Part shown: one piece after another, positions 39,327-48,300 of the stretch | Numbering within the stretch: position 1 is the first letter of the stretch | Layout: the number at the start of each line of letters is the position of its first letter | The notes under the pieces: generated by a model | What the model saw: only the letters and a program-made list of their open reading frames with translations | Database searches by the model: none | Told to the model about the DNA's origin: nothing | NCBI GenBank assembly: GCA_047936785.1 | Contig: CP176394.1 | DNA from: Acidaminobacterium chupaoyuni | GTDB lineage: Bacteria > Bacillota > Clostridia > Oscillospirales > Butyricicoccaceae | Strand: one strand, 5' to 3' | DNA: 64,000 bases | Made by a program: the position numbers and the translations under genes

Positions 39327-40099
39327 AACGCCAGATGCATCTGACCATCAGCCGCGGCGATGTGGGGGGCTATTGCCTTCTGCCGGGCGACCCGGGCCGC
39401 TGCGAAAAAATCGCCGCCTATCTGGATGATGCCCGTTTCGTGGCTCAAAACCGCGAATTTGTCACCTATACCGGCTCGCTTTGCGGCGAGCGGGTTTCTG
39501 TCTGTTCCACAGGCATCGGCGGCCCCAGCGCCGCCATCGCGGTGGAAGAGCTGGCTTCCTGCGGCGTGCACACCGTCATTCGCGTGGGCACCTGCGGCGG
39601 CATCGATCTGAGCGTAATGGGCGGGGATGTGGTGGTGGCCACGGCCGCCGTGCGTCAGGAAGGCACAAGCCTTCATTATATGCCCATCGAATATCCCGCC
39701 GCGGCCGATTTTGAAGTGACCTCCGCTTTGCGCCGCGGGGCCAAAAACATCATCGATCAAACGGGCGGAAGCGTGCACACCGGCGTGGTGCAAAGCAAAG
39801 ATTCCTTCTATGGCCAGCATGACCCCGGGCGCATGCCCGTGGCACAGGAGCTTTTGGCCAAGTGGGAAGCGTGGAAACAGGCGGGCGTTCTGGCCAGCGA
39901 GATGGAAAGCGCCGCCGTGTTCGTCACCTCCGCCGTGCTGGGGCTGCGCGCGGGCGCGCTTTTCGCCGTTTTATGGAACCAGGAGCGGCGGCAGGCGGGC
40001 ATGAGCGATGCGGAATGCACCGACACCGATCTTGCCATCCGCGCCGCCATCGAAGGGCTCAAAGAACTCATCCGCCGCGATCACGCCGACGAAGATTGA
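39314..40099 (+). CDS. udp: Uridine phosphorylase (nucleoside phosphorylase family)
   Basis: A 261-residue enzyme splitting uridine with phosphate into uracil and ribose-1-phosphate. YCLLPGDPGRCEKIA holds the phosphate-binding glycine loop, STGIGGPSAAIAVEEL and IRVGTCGGID are family motifs, and LASEMESAAVFV contains the ribose-binding glutamate. The insertion after this that accommodates uracil fits Udp better than DeoD. It starts inside the DUF951 gene. A terminator follows. Confidence 0.92.
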   Translation: MDLLKRQMHLTISRGDVGGYCLLPGDPGRCEKIAAYLDDARFVAQNREFVTYTGSLCGERVSVCSTGIGGPSAAIAVEELASCGVHTVIRVGTCGGIDLSVMGGDVVVATAAVRQEGTSLHYMPIEYPAAADFEVTSALRRGAKNIIDQTGGSVHTGVVQSKDSFYGQHDPGRMPVAQELLAKWEAWKQAGVLASEMESAAVFVTSAVLGLRAGALFAVLWNQERRQAGMSDAECTDTDLAIRAAIEGLKELIRRDHADED

Positions 40100-40137
40100 A
40101 CCGCTTTTCTCGCCCGATAAACAAGCGAATAACGGAT

Positions 40138-40183
40138 AAAGCAGCAGGCGCGGCCCCTTTTTCGGGGGCCGCGCCTGCTGCTT
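40138..40183. terminator. Bidirectional terminator after udp
   Basis: A 20-bp stem (AAAGCAGCAGGCGCGGCCCC and its complement) with a short T-rich loop lies between the convergent udp and tannase genes. Confidence 0.85.
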
Positions 40184-40220
40184 TGTTGCTGCGTTCTGTC
40201 AAATTTTGCGGCGATCGGGC

Positions 40221-42056
40221 TTATCCTTTCACGCAGGTGTTGACCCAATCGATGAAATTCGTCGTGCTGTCGCCGGTGCGTTCGGCCATCACATGCTTCA
40301 TGCCCCAAACGGTGGCGAAATCCACATCGTCAACGCCGTCGGTGTTTTGCAGCGCCAGCGCCAGGTTGGTTTCCACGGTCAGGGCGGTGTCGGATTGGAA
40401 CGCGCCCGTGCGGATGCGCCAATGCTTGGCCACGGTGGAAGTGCCGCATCCGTCATAATAATCCGATAAGAAATACATGGGGTTATACATATTCACGCGG
40501 GTTTCCATCGAAACGCCCAGATCATCTTTCAGCGCCAGATCGGTTTCATAATCGGAAACATAAGAAGCCTGCCAATCGCTGAAAGCGGAATAGGCCGATT
40601 CGTTTTTCTTCAGCAGCTGGGCCAAAACCTTGTCGAAATGATAGCTGTTGCCCTGACCGTTGCCGAAAAGGTTGTTTTCACCCTGCCCGCGGTCAAGCTC
40701 ATCGAAAGCGCCCAACCCTTTTGTGGCGGTTTTGCAGATTTTGGCGAAAGCGGCCAGATCGGTGATCTTGGCGGTGTTGGCGGCCGCATCATAGGTGACC
40801 CACTGGGTGTCGGCGTTCAGCGAAGCGATATATTCTTCCGCCGTGTTATAGGTGGTGCCGGCGGAAGTGCCGCCGCCCAGAACCCCGGGCATGCTGCCCA
40901 GCGCGGGGCGTGTGCCCGCCGCGCCGCCCATGCCGCCGGTGGAACCGCCGGGGAACTGGGCCATCTGGGTTTCGGTATAGGGGAAGGTGGTATCGGCAAG
41001 AAAATTGTTCAGCGAGGTTTCGGTCACCGACAGCAGGTAATCATAATAGGAACCCGCCTGATAGACCCCATCGGAAGATTCTTCAAGCTTCAACGCGGTT
41101 TTGCCGTTTTTCAGCTTCAAAGCGTTGATATATTCGGCATAAGCCGCGGCAAGATCTTTGGAAAGCTGCGCGCCGAAGGTGCCTTCCGCGCGGCTGTCGG
41201 CAGAAGCAAACTGGCCCATGTTCCATTCATAGGCTTCGTCTGCCTCATCCAGGCTGGTGATGGGGCACCAGCACATGGAACCCGTCACGGCGTCGCTGAT
41301 CTCTTTGCCCTTTGCGGTGGTCATTGCCGCGCCGATGGCTTCCAAATAAGGGGTATACAGCGGGCTGTCGCCGGTGGCGCCCGCCAAAGCGCTTTGCGCG
41401 CCGCCGCCGCTCATGCCGAAGGTATAGACATTTTCCATATCGCCGGGCAGCAGCCCCGCGTTAAAGCGGCAATAGCGGATGGCCGCTTTCAGATCGGTGA
41501 CGCCCCAGGGCGCGCCGCCGCTGTAAGATTGGTTCTCGGCTGTGCCGCCCATGCTGGAACGGCCCCTCAGCCCGGGCTGAAGATAAACGAACCCCGCTTC
41601 CAGATATTCGGCCACGGAATCATAGCTGAATTCGCCCGGCGCCGCCGAAGCCGAATAGCCCGGCGTGTTGACGGGCAGCACCACCGGCGCGGTCTTGGCG
41701 GAATAATCGCCCACTTTGCCGCTGTCGCTGGGGGTGCAGGTGTAAGTGGCGCCATCGGCATTGGCCGTCGCCTTCATATAAGCGCCGGGCACATAGATGC
41801 CCATGGTTTCCACTTCGGGGGCCTGGGGGGCGGCGCAATAGGAAACGCCCACCTGCCAGTAAACATCATGGTCGGCATCATAATTCCATTTGGCGTTGTC
41901 GAGGGTCAGCGCTTCGTTATCCTGATCTTTTGCGGCGCTTTCCGTTGTTTTCGCGGCGGTGGTCTTCTGTTTGCCGCAAGCGGCCAGCGAAAGCGTCATC
42001 ACCGCGGCCAATAAACCGCAGCCCACCCTCAAAAAAACATTCGCAGATCTTTTCAT
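40221..42056 (-). CDS. Tannase-like secreted lipoprotein (alpha/beta hydrolase)
   Basis: A 611-residue exported protein. A type II signal ends in the lipobox LAAC with C27, so it is membrane-anchored outside the cell. The nucleophile elbow is GMSGGGAQ, with S216; MCWCPITSLDEADEAYEWNMGQF and the C-terminal VDFATVWGMKHVMAE, which should hold the catalytic histidine, match bacterial tannases that hydrolyse gallate esters. A glycine-rich loop around GGSTGGMGGAAGTRP is an insertion. Family assignment is from motifs only, and another plant-ester substrate is possible. It lies 97 bases downstream of the sensor kinase gene on the same strand. Confidence 0.8.
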   Translation of the reverse strand: MKRSANVFLRVGCGLLAAVMTLSLAACGKQKTTAAKTTESAAKDQDNEALTLDNAKWNYDADHDVYWQVGVSYCAAPQAPEVETMGIYVPGAYMKATANADGATYTCTPSDSGKVGDYSAKTAPVVLPVNTPGYSASAAPGEFSYDSVAEYLEAGFVYLQPGLRGRSSMGGTAENQSYSGGAPWGVTDLKAAIRYCRFNAGLLPGDMENVYTFGMSGGGAQSALAGATGDSPLYTPYLEAIGAAMTTAKGKEISDAVTGSMCWCPITSLDEADEAYEWNMGQFASADSRAEGTFGAQLSKDLAAAYAEYINALKLKNGKTALKLEESSDGVYQAGSYYDYLLSVTETSLNNFLADTTFPYTETQMAQFPGGSTGGMGGAAGTRPALGSMPGVLGGGTSAGTTYNTAEEYIASLNADTQWVTYDAAANTAKITDLAAFAKICKTATKGLGAFDELDRGQGENNLFGNGQGNSYHFDKVLAQLLKKNESAYSAFSDWQASYVSDYETDLALKDDLGVSMETRVNMYNPMYFLSDYYDGCGTSTVAKHWRIRTGAFQSDTALTVETNLALALQNTDGVDDVDFATVWGMKHVMAERTGDSTTNFIDWVNTCVKG

Positions 42057-42153
42057 GCTGTTTTTACCTGACTTTCTGTTAAAATAGACTTCAAAGCAAC
42101 TATTTTTAACGCCTTTCGGCGTAAAATAACCCTGTTTTCCTTCTAAAAAACGG

Positions 42154-43461
42154 TCAAAAGCCCCTTTGAACCGTTTCCTTTTGCGGCCCTGCCGGGGGGC
42201 ATTCCAGCAAAACAACGGCCGTAAAAACGCCCTCCGCCGCCGAAAAATCGCATTCGCCGCCATAGCGCGCGGCGGTGGCCAGCACGCTGCTGATGCCGAT
42301 GCCCTGCAGCTCGGGCGGAAAAGCGCCGTCGAAAACCAGCTTCGGTGCGCAGGAATTTTTCACACATACCACCAGCCGCCCCCCTTTGGGATGGATGGTC
42401 ACGCCGATCTCGGGGTTTTCGCAGCCGGAAGCTTCGGCCCCGTGGATGGCGTTTTCATATAAATTGGCCACAATTGCCACCAGATCGGGGTCTGAGATGG
42501 GCAGATCTTTGGCGGCCTGGGCAAAAACGCCGGCCCGAAGCTTTTTTTGCCGCGCTTTTTCGGTATAGATGGAAAGCACGGTGTTGAGCATATCGTTTTC
42601 GCAATAGATCATTTCGCGGGCCGCATCCGCCGCGGCGGTCTGCTGCTCGAGATAATGCATAAGCCCTTTCAGATCGCCCTTTTCGGCATAAGCCATGAGC
42701 ACGGAATTATGGTGGCGCAGGTCGTGGCGGCTGCGGCGGGCTTCTTCCGTCATCCTGCGCTGTGATTCCACCTGCTGGGTGAGCATTTCCACCTGTGTTT
42801 TGATGATGCGGCTGCGGCCCGTGACCACGCTGTTGCGCAGGCTGACGATCAGGCCGTAAAAACAGATGAAAAACAAAAGGATGGTGAGCGGAAGCCCCAC
42901 GGCGCCGGATGCGGTATAATTGCGCATCCGGTTGGGGAAGACGAAATAGGTGGTGATGGTAAAGGTGAACAGGGCGATCAGCGCCGTCATGATGCCCCAG
43001 TTGCCCCGCACTTCGGCGGCCGCTTCGCGAAAAGCGGGCATCAGCTTCCGAAGCAGAAAAACGATCATCACGGCCATCATGGCGGTATAAGCCGCCAGAC
43101 CCCACATCAGGTTCGAGCGGAACACGAACACCGTCAGATATTCCATCAGCCCCGCGCAGCTGCTTTGCAGCGCCATATAGCTGAAAATCAGAAACAGCCG
43201 CACATCGGTTCGGCCGCGGGTGGTGGCCATGAAAATCACGATCAGCAGCCCGCTCACCGGCAGAAACGCCAGCAGGCACTGCGGCAGCGGGCGGGGCGGA
43301 AGGGCGGCGGGCAGCAGCGCGGAAAGCCGCACCAGCGCCAGAGTATAGGCCGCCCAGATCAGCGCGGTAACGGTTTTGCCGAATTTTTGCGGGGCAAGAT
43401 GCGCCGCCGCATATCCGCCCGAAACGGCGGTGATGAAATTCCAGATCAAAATCGGCGTCAT
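42154..43461 (-). CDS. GHKL sensor histidine kinase (AgrC/NatK-like)
   Basis: A 435-residue membrane kinase. Residues 1-215 contain six to seven hydrophobic helices; the phospho-acceptor histidine is in SRHDLRHHNSVLMAYAEKG, and the ATP-binding domain has the N box NLYENAIHGAE and GIGISSV. This architecture pairs with LytTR regulators, as it does here with the gene 3 bases upstream. AgrC relatives sense peptides, but no agrB or agrD is nearby, so the signal is unknown. A small hairpin near 42110 follows the gene. Confidence 0.92.
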   Translation of the reverse strand: MTPILIWNFITAVSGGYAAAHLAPQKFGKTVTALIWAAYTLALVRLSALLPAALPPRPLPQCLLAFLPVSGLLIVIFMATTRGRTDVRLFLIFSYMALQSSCAGLMEYLTVFVFRSNLMWGLAAYTAMMAVMIVFLLRKLMPAFREAAAEVRGNWGIMTALIALFTFTITTYFVFPNRMRNYTASGAVGLPLTILLFFICFYGLIVSLRNSVVTGRSRIIKTQVEMLTQQVESQRRMTEEARRSRHDLRHHNSVLMAYAEKGDLKGLMHYLEQQTAAADAAREMIYCENDMLNTVLSIYTEKARQKKLRAGVFAQAAKDLPISDPDLVAIVANLYENAIHGAEASGCENPEIGVTIHPKGGRLVVCVKNSCAPKLVFDGAFPPELQGIGISSVLATAARYGGECDFSAAEGVFTAVVLLECPPAGPQKETVQRGF

Positions 43462-43464
43462 GCG

Positions 43465-44190
43465 TTATCCCTCCCACCGGCTGAAAAATTCAAAATAGCG
43501 GGTTTTCAGTTCGGGAAAGGCCCCGCGCGGAATGGGGACCTCCGATCCATCCGCCATCAAAACAAACTTGGGGTTCAGGCGCCTGGCATGGGCCAGGTTG
43601 AGGATATAGGAAGCGCCGCAGCGGATAAAGCAGCCTGCGGGCGCCAGCTGTTCATAAAGCTCCCCCGCCGTCATGCGCACAGGCAGAATATCGCCGTTTT
43701 GCAGATGCAGGTTTTCATAGTTGCCCTTCGCTTCGGAAAAAAGGATCTCATGCGGTTCCACCGCGTGGTAATAACCGCCCGATTTGAAGATCAGCTGCCG
43801 CCGCCGGCGCGAACCCACTTTTTCAAGGGCCGTTTCCATGGCGGCGAAAAAAGCCTGCCGCTGCAGCGGTTTCATCAGATATTGCACCGCGCCCACGCCG
43901 AACGCTTCCAGGGCGTGATCGGCCGAAGAGGTGAAAAAGATGATGGGGGAACGGATGCCGCGGCTTCTCAATTCCTGCGCCAGCGTGATGCCCGTCATCC
44001 CCGGCATATAAACATCCAGCAGATAGATCTCGAACAGCTGCCCTTTTTCAAAAGCGGCGGAAAGCTCGAACGGATGAGAAAACGCCGAAACCTCTGTTTC
44101 GATATCCTTCTGCTGCATAAAAGAAAGCAGAAGCGTTTTGATTTCGTTCAGACAAACCTGCTCGTCATCGCAGATGGCAATATGCAGCAT
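43465..44190 (-). CDS. LytTR-family response regulator
   Basis: A 241-residue regulator. The receiver domain (1-120) has the acidic pair DDE at 8-10, phospho-acceptor D59 in YLLDVYMPGMTG and K107 in the YLMKPL loop. The LytTR DNA-binding domain (about 130-235) includes IFKSGGYYHAVEPHEILFSEAKGNYENLHL and FIRCGASYILNLAHARRL. It forms an operon with the kinase that follows after 3 bases, and is divergent from a small cysteine-rich gene. Target genes are unknown; the downstream tannase is a candidate. Confidence 0.94.
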   Translation of the reverse strand: MLHIAICDDEQVCLNEIKTLLLSFMQQKDIETEVSAFSHPFELSAAFEKGQLFEIYLLDVYMPGMTGITLAQELRSRGIRSPIIFFTSSADHALEAFGVGAVQYLMKPLQRQAFFAAMETALEKVGSRRRRQLIFKSGGYYHAVEPHEILFSEAKGNYENLHLQNGDILPVRMTAGELYEQLAPAGCFIRCGASYILNLAHARRLNPKFVLMADGSEVPIPRGAFPELKTRYFEFFSRWEG

Positions 44191-44347
44191 GATGGTTTTC
44201 CTCCGCCGATCAGATTACAGTTTCATTTTATCATATCCTTTTGAAAAAACGACAGCAGAATATCCCCAAAACCGCGCAAATCATCACAAACACCGCCCGA
44301 TACCCCGCAGATTTGCTATGCTGACAGCAGAAAAGGAGGTGGATCCT

Positions 44348-44563
44348 ATGCCGCAGCCCATCCGTCATCAGCCGCCGGCCCCCACCCAGAGAACAGGCGG
44401 CGAGGTCTATCCCGATTTTTGCTGCGCCTGTTTTGCGCCGCGCAAAAGCCTGGTGCCCCCCACCCGCGAATGCTGGTTTTGCCGCTATGCCGATTTTCAG
44501 CTGAAGGAAGAAAAAGCGCTGGAGATCGGTTTTTGCTGCTGGCCCAAAATATTGGCCGATTAA
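44348..44563 (+). CDS. Small cysteine-rich protein, unknown function
   Basis: A 71-residue protein with a very strong AAGGAGGTGG site (44333-44342), the best evidence that it is expressed. It has two cysteine pairs, CCAC near residue 26 and CWFC near residue 44, with another CC at the end, in a proline-rich context; this suggests a zinc-ribbon-like fold. No family recognised. An extended -10-like TGCTATGCT lies about 24 bases upstream. It diverges from the LytTR operon and has its own terminator. Confidence 0.65.
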   Translation: MPQPIRHQPPAPTQRTGGEVYPDFCCACFAPRKSLVPPTRECWFCRYADFQLKEEKALEIGFCCWPKILAD

Positions 44564-44590
44564 GCCTTTGGCCGGTGCGCGTAAAACAAG

Positions 44591-44627
44591 AAAACTCCCG
44601 TTTGCAGCAGGCAAACGGGAGTTTTTT
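44591..44627. terminator. Bidirectional terminator
   Basis: AAAACTCCCGTTTGC and GCAAACGGGAGTTTT form a 15-bp stem, with T runs on both strands, between the small cysteine-rich gene and the hybrid kinase gene. Confidence 0.9.
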
Positions 44628-44647
44628 CATCTTGACCGATCGGCCGA

Positions 44648-46564
44648 TCAAAGGGAGCGGTTTGGAACCTTCCCTGCGCGGCCCCCGGCCAGCGCTTTTT
44701 CAAGGCAGGCATAAAGCTTTTCCGGTTCGATGGGTTTTGCGATATGGGCGTTCATGCCCGCTTCGGCGCATTTTTTGATATCTTCTTCAAAGGCATCCGC
44801 CGTCATGGCAATAATGGGCAGGGTTTGGGCATCGGGCCGTTTCAGCGCGCGGATGGCGCGGGCCGCCGCGAAACCATCCATCACCGGCATGCGAATATCC
44901 ATCAAAACCGCCTGATAAAAGCCCGCGGGCGCGGCCAGATAAGCGTTGACGCCTTCCTGCCCGTTTTCGGCGATATGAACGATCATTCCCTTTTCTTCTA
45001 AAAGCGCCTTGGCGATCTCTTGGTTGAGGGGATGGTCTTCGCATAAGAGAATATGCCCGCCCGCCAGGATCTTGGCCTGTCTTGCGGGTTCCGCCCGAAT
45101 TTCCGCCTTTTTCTGAACCGTTTCTTCACGCTTGACGCAGGGGGAGGCGATCGTCACCGTAAAGCGGGAACCTTTGCCTTTTTCGCTTTCCACCGTGATT
45201 TCGCCGTTCATGGCCTCCACCGTTTTTTTCACAATGGCAAGGCCCAGCCCGCTTCCGCGCATTTCGGAAGTATCCACACGGTCTTCCTGCACAAAGGGTT
45301 CAAACAGATGCTTCTGGAACTCTTGGCTGATGCCGATGCCGTTGTCGCCCACCGTCACCGTGAATTCCATCATACCTTCGGAAACGAGCTTTTCACGGAT
45401 CTTCAGCGTGATGGTGCCGCCTTCGGGCGTATATTTCACCGCGTTGGAAAGCAGGTTGAAATAGATGCGGTTGATGCGGGTGATATCCACAATGGGCACC
45501 AGCCCTTCGATCTCTCCGGCGTCAAAAACAAAGTTCTGGCGCTTTTCTTCGCAGAGGGGGCGGATGACCGCTTCCAGATACATCCGAAAATCTTCGAAAA
45601 AATAAGGTTCGGGATGCAATTCGATCTTCTGGCTTTCCATCTTCGACATATCCAGAATATCATTGACAAGCCCCAGCAGGAATTTGGAAGAAGTGCTGAT
45701 CTTTTCCAGATTCTTTTTTGCTTCTTCGGGCAGCGCCATCTTCTGGGTGAGATAGGTCATGCCGATGATGCCGTTGAGGGGCGTGCGGATATCATGGCTC
45801 ATGCGCGAAAGAAAATCGCTTTTCGCTTCGCTGGCCGCGCCCGCTTTTTTGGCCGCTTCGGCCAATTCGAGGTTCTGTTCCTGTATTTTCTGCACCAGCT
45901 GATTGCGCCTTTCTTCTTCCACCGTGGCGTCGCAGAAAATAAACAGCACCGCATAAGACAGTTCAGAGATCAGACAGCCGGGGATGATCACCTGGATCAA
46001 CAGCAGGAAGATGGATGACACAAAAAAGGTGGAAAGGAACAGCATATTCGAGCGGGGCGTCACTTTTTTGCGGTTGCAGACGAGGATCACCAGCCCCAGC
46101 ACCGAATATGCGCCATAAAAGCCGATGGCCAGCGGCCAGAACAGCGGCCCGCGGGAATATTCCATTTCTTTTGTCAGCGAGAAAAACCATTCGTTCCAGG
46201 GGTTGCTCAGCGCCACCAGAGAATAGCAGACCACGGGCAGCAGCACCAGCACGATCTGCCGCCGCATCCGCGCCGCGCTTTGATCGTCATTGATCAGCAT
46301 GAGCATATAGATCATCCAGATGGCCGTCACCGTGGGCATCAGCGCAAAATAAAGCGTCAGCGAGCTTTCAAAAAGCAGCCAGTTATCCTGAAAATTCATG
46401 GCTGTGGATGAAATATAATCCACAAAGCAGTTGAGCATGCTCACCGCCAGCACTACGATCAGCATTTTTTGCTGACGATCGGGTTTGCCGGTTCGCCGCA
46501 GGCTTTTATTGAGCATGATGACGAAAAGGATCAACGCAAACAGATCGGTTTCTGTATGCCACAT
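44648..46564 (-). CDS. Hybrid sensor histidine kinase/response regulator
   Basis: A 638-residue protein. Residues 1-215 are seven hydrophobic helices (a 7TM sensor); a coiled coil (NLELAEAAKKAGAASEAKS) leads to the HisKA domain with the acceptor histidine in DFLSRMSHDIRTPLNGIIG, a HATPase_c domain (NLLSNAVKYTPEGGTI, GDNGIGI, MRGSGLGLAIVK) and a C-terminal receiver with VLMDIRMPVMDGFAAARAI. ATG 46564 is chosen; a GTG at 46579 is possible. No separate output domain is present, so it should signal through another regulator. Genes of this type in gut clostridia are numerous; the signal is unknown. Confidence 0.92.
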   Translation of the reverse strand: MWHTETDLFALILFVIMLNKSLRRTGKPDRQQKMLIVVLAVSMLNCFVDYISSTAMNFQDNWLLFESSLTLYFALMPTVTAIWMIYMLMLINDDQSAARMRRQIVLVLLPVVCYSLVALSNPWNEWFFSLTKEMEYSRGPLFWPLAIGFYGAYSVLGLVILVCNRKKVTPRSNMLFLSTFFVSSIFLLLIQVIIPGCLISELSYAVLFIFCDATVEEERRNQLVQKIQEQNLELAEAAKKAGAASEAKSDFLSRMSHDIRTPLNGIIGMTYLTQKMALPEEAKKNLEKISTSSKFLLGLVNDILDMSKMESQKIELHPEPYFFEDFRMYLEAVIRPLCEEKRQNFVFDAGEIEGLVPIVDITRINRIYFNLLSNAVKYTPEGGTITLKIREKLVSEGMMEFTVTVGDNGIGISQEFQKHLFEPFVQEDRVDTSEMRGSGLGLAIVKKTVEAMNGEITVESEKGKGSRFTVTIASPCVKREETVQKKAEIRAEPARQAKILAGGHILLCEDHPLNQEIAKALLEEKGMIVHIAENGQEGVNAYLAAPAGFYQAVLMDIRMPVMDGFAAARAIRALKRPDAQTLPIIAMTADAFEEDIKKCAEAGMNAHIAKPIEPEKLYACLEKALAGGRAGKVPNRSL

Positions 46565-46920
46565 AAGGCAGGCCCCCACTCTCCCTGTAAAATCAAAGCA
46601 GATCCGGTTGTGGTTTTTGGCCCGCAGCGATCACGGGCCAAAGCTGACTTTGCCAGTGTTTCAGTCTTTTGCCCGCCGAACGGCTGCGCCCGGCCCCGCC
46701 ATGCCCCACGGTGTTTTCCGGGCCGGCCGTTGATGACGCCGCAGCGGCAAAAAACTTCTGTTTTCCGCATATAAATTTATTATAGTTCAAATTTTGAAAA
46801 GGGAACACCTTTATTTTCATGGTTTTTCGTCTTTTTTCAAAAAATCGGCCGCAAACAGGTCTGCGCAAGCCTTTGGAAGCGATTTTCGACCTTCTGCCGC
46901 CCGGCTGTGCCTTTTTTCGG
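46565..46920. other. Divergent intergenic region, no gene seen
   Basis: It lies between the hybrid kinase and birA. A perfect TATAAT on the minus strand (46784-46779) may be the kinase promoter, but no good -35 box matches it. An AT-rich stretch spans about 46770-46830; the rest is GC-rich and unremarkable. Confidence 0.45.
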
Positions 46921-46948
46921 TTGACAGATACCGCGGCTTTGTTATACT
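46921..46948 (+). promoter_or_regulatory. Promoter of birA
   Basis: A perfect TTGACA (46921-46926) and TATACT (46943-46948) with a 16-base spacer, 29 bases before the start codon. Confidence 0.82.
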
Positions 46949-46977
46949 TAAAAAAAGAATGAAAAGGGGATGAGCAA

Positions 46978-47955
46978 ATGACGGTCAAGCAGGAAATGCT
47001 GACGCTTCTTGAAAACCTTCGGGGCAAAGCCATTTCGGGCGAAGAAACGGCGCGGCGGCTGGGGGTTTCGCGCGCGGCGGTATGGAAAGCCGTGAGCAGC
47101 CTTCGGGAAGAAGGGCACCGCATCGGCGCGGAAACGGGAAAAGGTTATTGGCTGGAACAGGACAGCGACATTATCACCACCCAAAGCCTGCTGGCGCTGC
47201 TGCCCGATTTTGACCCCGCGCGGCTGACGGTTTTGCAGGAGACCGATTCCACCAACACCGTGGCCAAAAAACTGGCCCAGCAGGGCGCGCCCGCCGGCAG
47301 CTTTGTCATCGCTTCGCGCCAGACGGGCGGCAAGGGGCGGCGGGGCAGAAGCTTCTTTTCCCCCGAGGGCGGCATTTATCTCAGCGTTTTGCTGCGCCCG
47401 CAGATGTCGGCGGAAGAAAGCATCCGCATCACCACGGCCGCCGCGGTGATGACCTGCCGCGCCATCGAAGAAATCTGCGGCATCAGCCCGGCCATCAAAT
47501 GGGTCAACGACCTTTACTATCAGGGCAAAAAGGTATGCGGCATCCTCACCGAGGCTTCGATGGATCTGGAAACCAAGCTGCCCGAATATGTGATCGCGGG
47601 CATCGGCGTGAACCTGAAAGCGCCCAAAGAAGGGTATCCGCCCGAGCTGAGCTCCATCGCCGGGGCGCTGTTTGAGCAATGCCCCCCCGAGATCACCAGA
47701 AGCCGCCTTGCCGCCGCCATGATCCGCCGGCTGAGCCGCCTGGAAGAAGAATGCCGCGGCGAAGAAATGCTTGCCGATTACCGCCGCCGCTGCCCCCTGG
47801 CGGGCAAAACCGTGGAGGTTCTGCGCCAGCCGCCCCGCCGCGCAAAGGTGCTTTCCATCACGCCGCAATGCGGTCTGCTTGTGCAATATGACAGCGGCGA
47901 AACCGAAGAACTCAGCTCGGGCGAAGTGAGCATCGACCCCGCCTGCATGAGATGA
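46978..47955 (+). CDS. birA: Bifunctional biotin--protein ligase/biotin operon repressor
   Basis: A 325-residue class II biotin ligase. Residues 1-60 are a winged helix (ISGEETARRLGVSRAAVWKAVSSLREEGHRI), which makes it a potential biotin-responsive repressor. The ligase domain has ETDSTNTVAKKLA, the biotinoyl-AMP loop TGGKGRRGRSFFSP, and the substrate lysine region KWVNDLYYQGKKVCGILTE; a small SH3-like C-domain (KTVEVLRQPPRRAKVLSI) completes it. It biotinylates carboxylase carrier proteins. Monocistronic with a near-consensus promoter. Confidence 0.95.
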   Translation: MTVKQEMLTLLENLRGKAISGEETARRLGVSRAAVWKAVSSLREEGHRIGAETGKGYWLEQDSDIITTQSLLALLPDFDPARLTVLQETDSTNTVAKKLAQQGAPAGSFVIASRQTGGKGRRGRSFFSPEGGIYLSVLLRPQMSAEESIRITTAAAVMTCRAIEEICGISPAIKWVNDLYYQGKKVCGILTEASMDLETKLPEYVIAGIGVNLKAPKEGYPPELSSIAGALFEQCPPEITRSRLAAAMIRRLSRLEEECRGEEMLADYRRRCPLAGKTVEVLRQPPRRAKVLSITPQCGLLVQYDSGETEELSSGEVSIDPACMR

Positions 47956-47999
47956 CCGCCCTGGTTTCGGCTGTTTTTCTCTTGTTTTTCCGTTTTTCC

Positions 48000-48028
48000 T
48001 TGCAAGTTTTTTTCGATATTGCTATACT
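48000..48028 (+). promoter_or_regulatory. Promoter of the tRNA-Arg transcript
   Basis: TTGCAA (48000-48005) and TATACT (48023-48028) with a 17-base spacer. The predicted start is at about 48035, some 140 bases before the tRNA. Confidence 0.65.
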
Positions 48029-48035
48029 GTAAAAG

Positions 48036-48171
48036 CAGATGGCTCGATGGCGATGAGATCGATCATCGGGCTTTGGCTTTTGCCGTTTTCAAGCGGCCGC
48101 CCGGCGCATGCTTTCCATGCCGCCGCACGGGCGCATTATATGATCTTTTTGTTATAACAAAAAGCCATCTG
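48036..48171 (+). ncRNA. Candidate structured RNA or long tRNA leader
   Basis: The first transcribed bases, CAGATGGCT (48036-48044), pair perfectly with AGCCATCTG (48163-48171), enclosing about 118 bases. Inside are a GATCGATC element, the hairpin CGGCGCATG/CATGCCGCCG and the 20-base palindrome from CTTTTTGTTA to TAACAAAAAG (48145-48164), which would compete with the closing stem. No reading frame. It could be processed from the tRNA transcript or be an independent small RNA. No known family is recognised. Confidence 0.4.
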
Positions 48172-48177
48172 TGACCT

Positions 48178-48254
48178 GTTTCCGTAGCTCAGCTGGATAG
48201 AGCGTCCGCCTCCTAAGCGGAAGGTCGGGAGTTCGAATCTCCCCGGGAACGCCA
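48178..48254 (+). tRNA. tRNA-Arg (anticodon CCU)
   Basis: A complete 77-base cloverleaf: acceptor GTTTCCG/CGGGAAC (one G-T pair), D stem GCTC/GAGC, anticodon stem TCCGC/GCGGA with loop CTCCTAA (anticodon CCT, reading AGG), T stem GGGAG/CTCCC with TTCGAAT, discriminator G and an encoded CCA. Its 3' half recurs in degenerate form at 54793-54840. Confidence 0.97.
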
Positions 48255-48259
48255 GAATT

Positions 48260-48300
48260 ATCGGGTTGGAAAAGATAAGATCTTTCCCAACCCGATTTTT
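48260..48300 (+). terminator. Terminator of tRNA-Arg
   Basis: ATCGGGTTGG and CCAACCCGAT, extended by AAAGAT/ATCTTT, form a long stem that ends in TTTTT. Confidence 0.93.
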
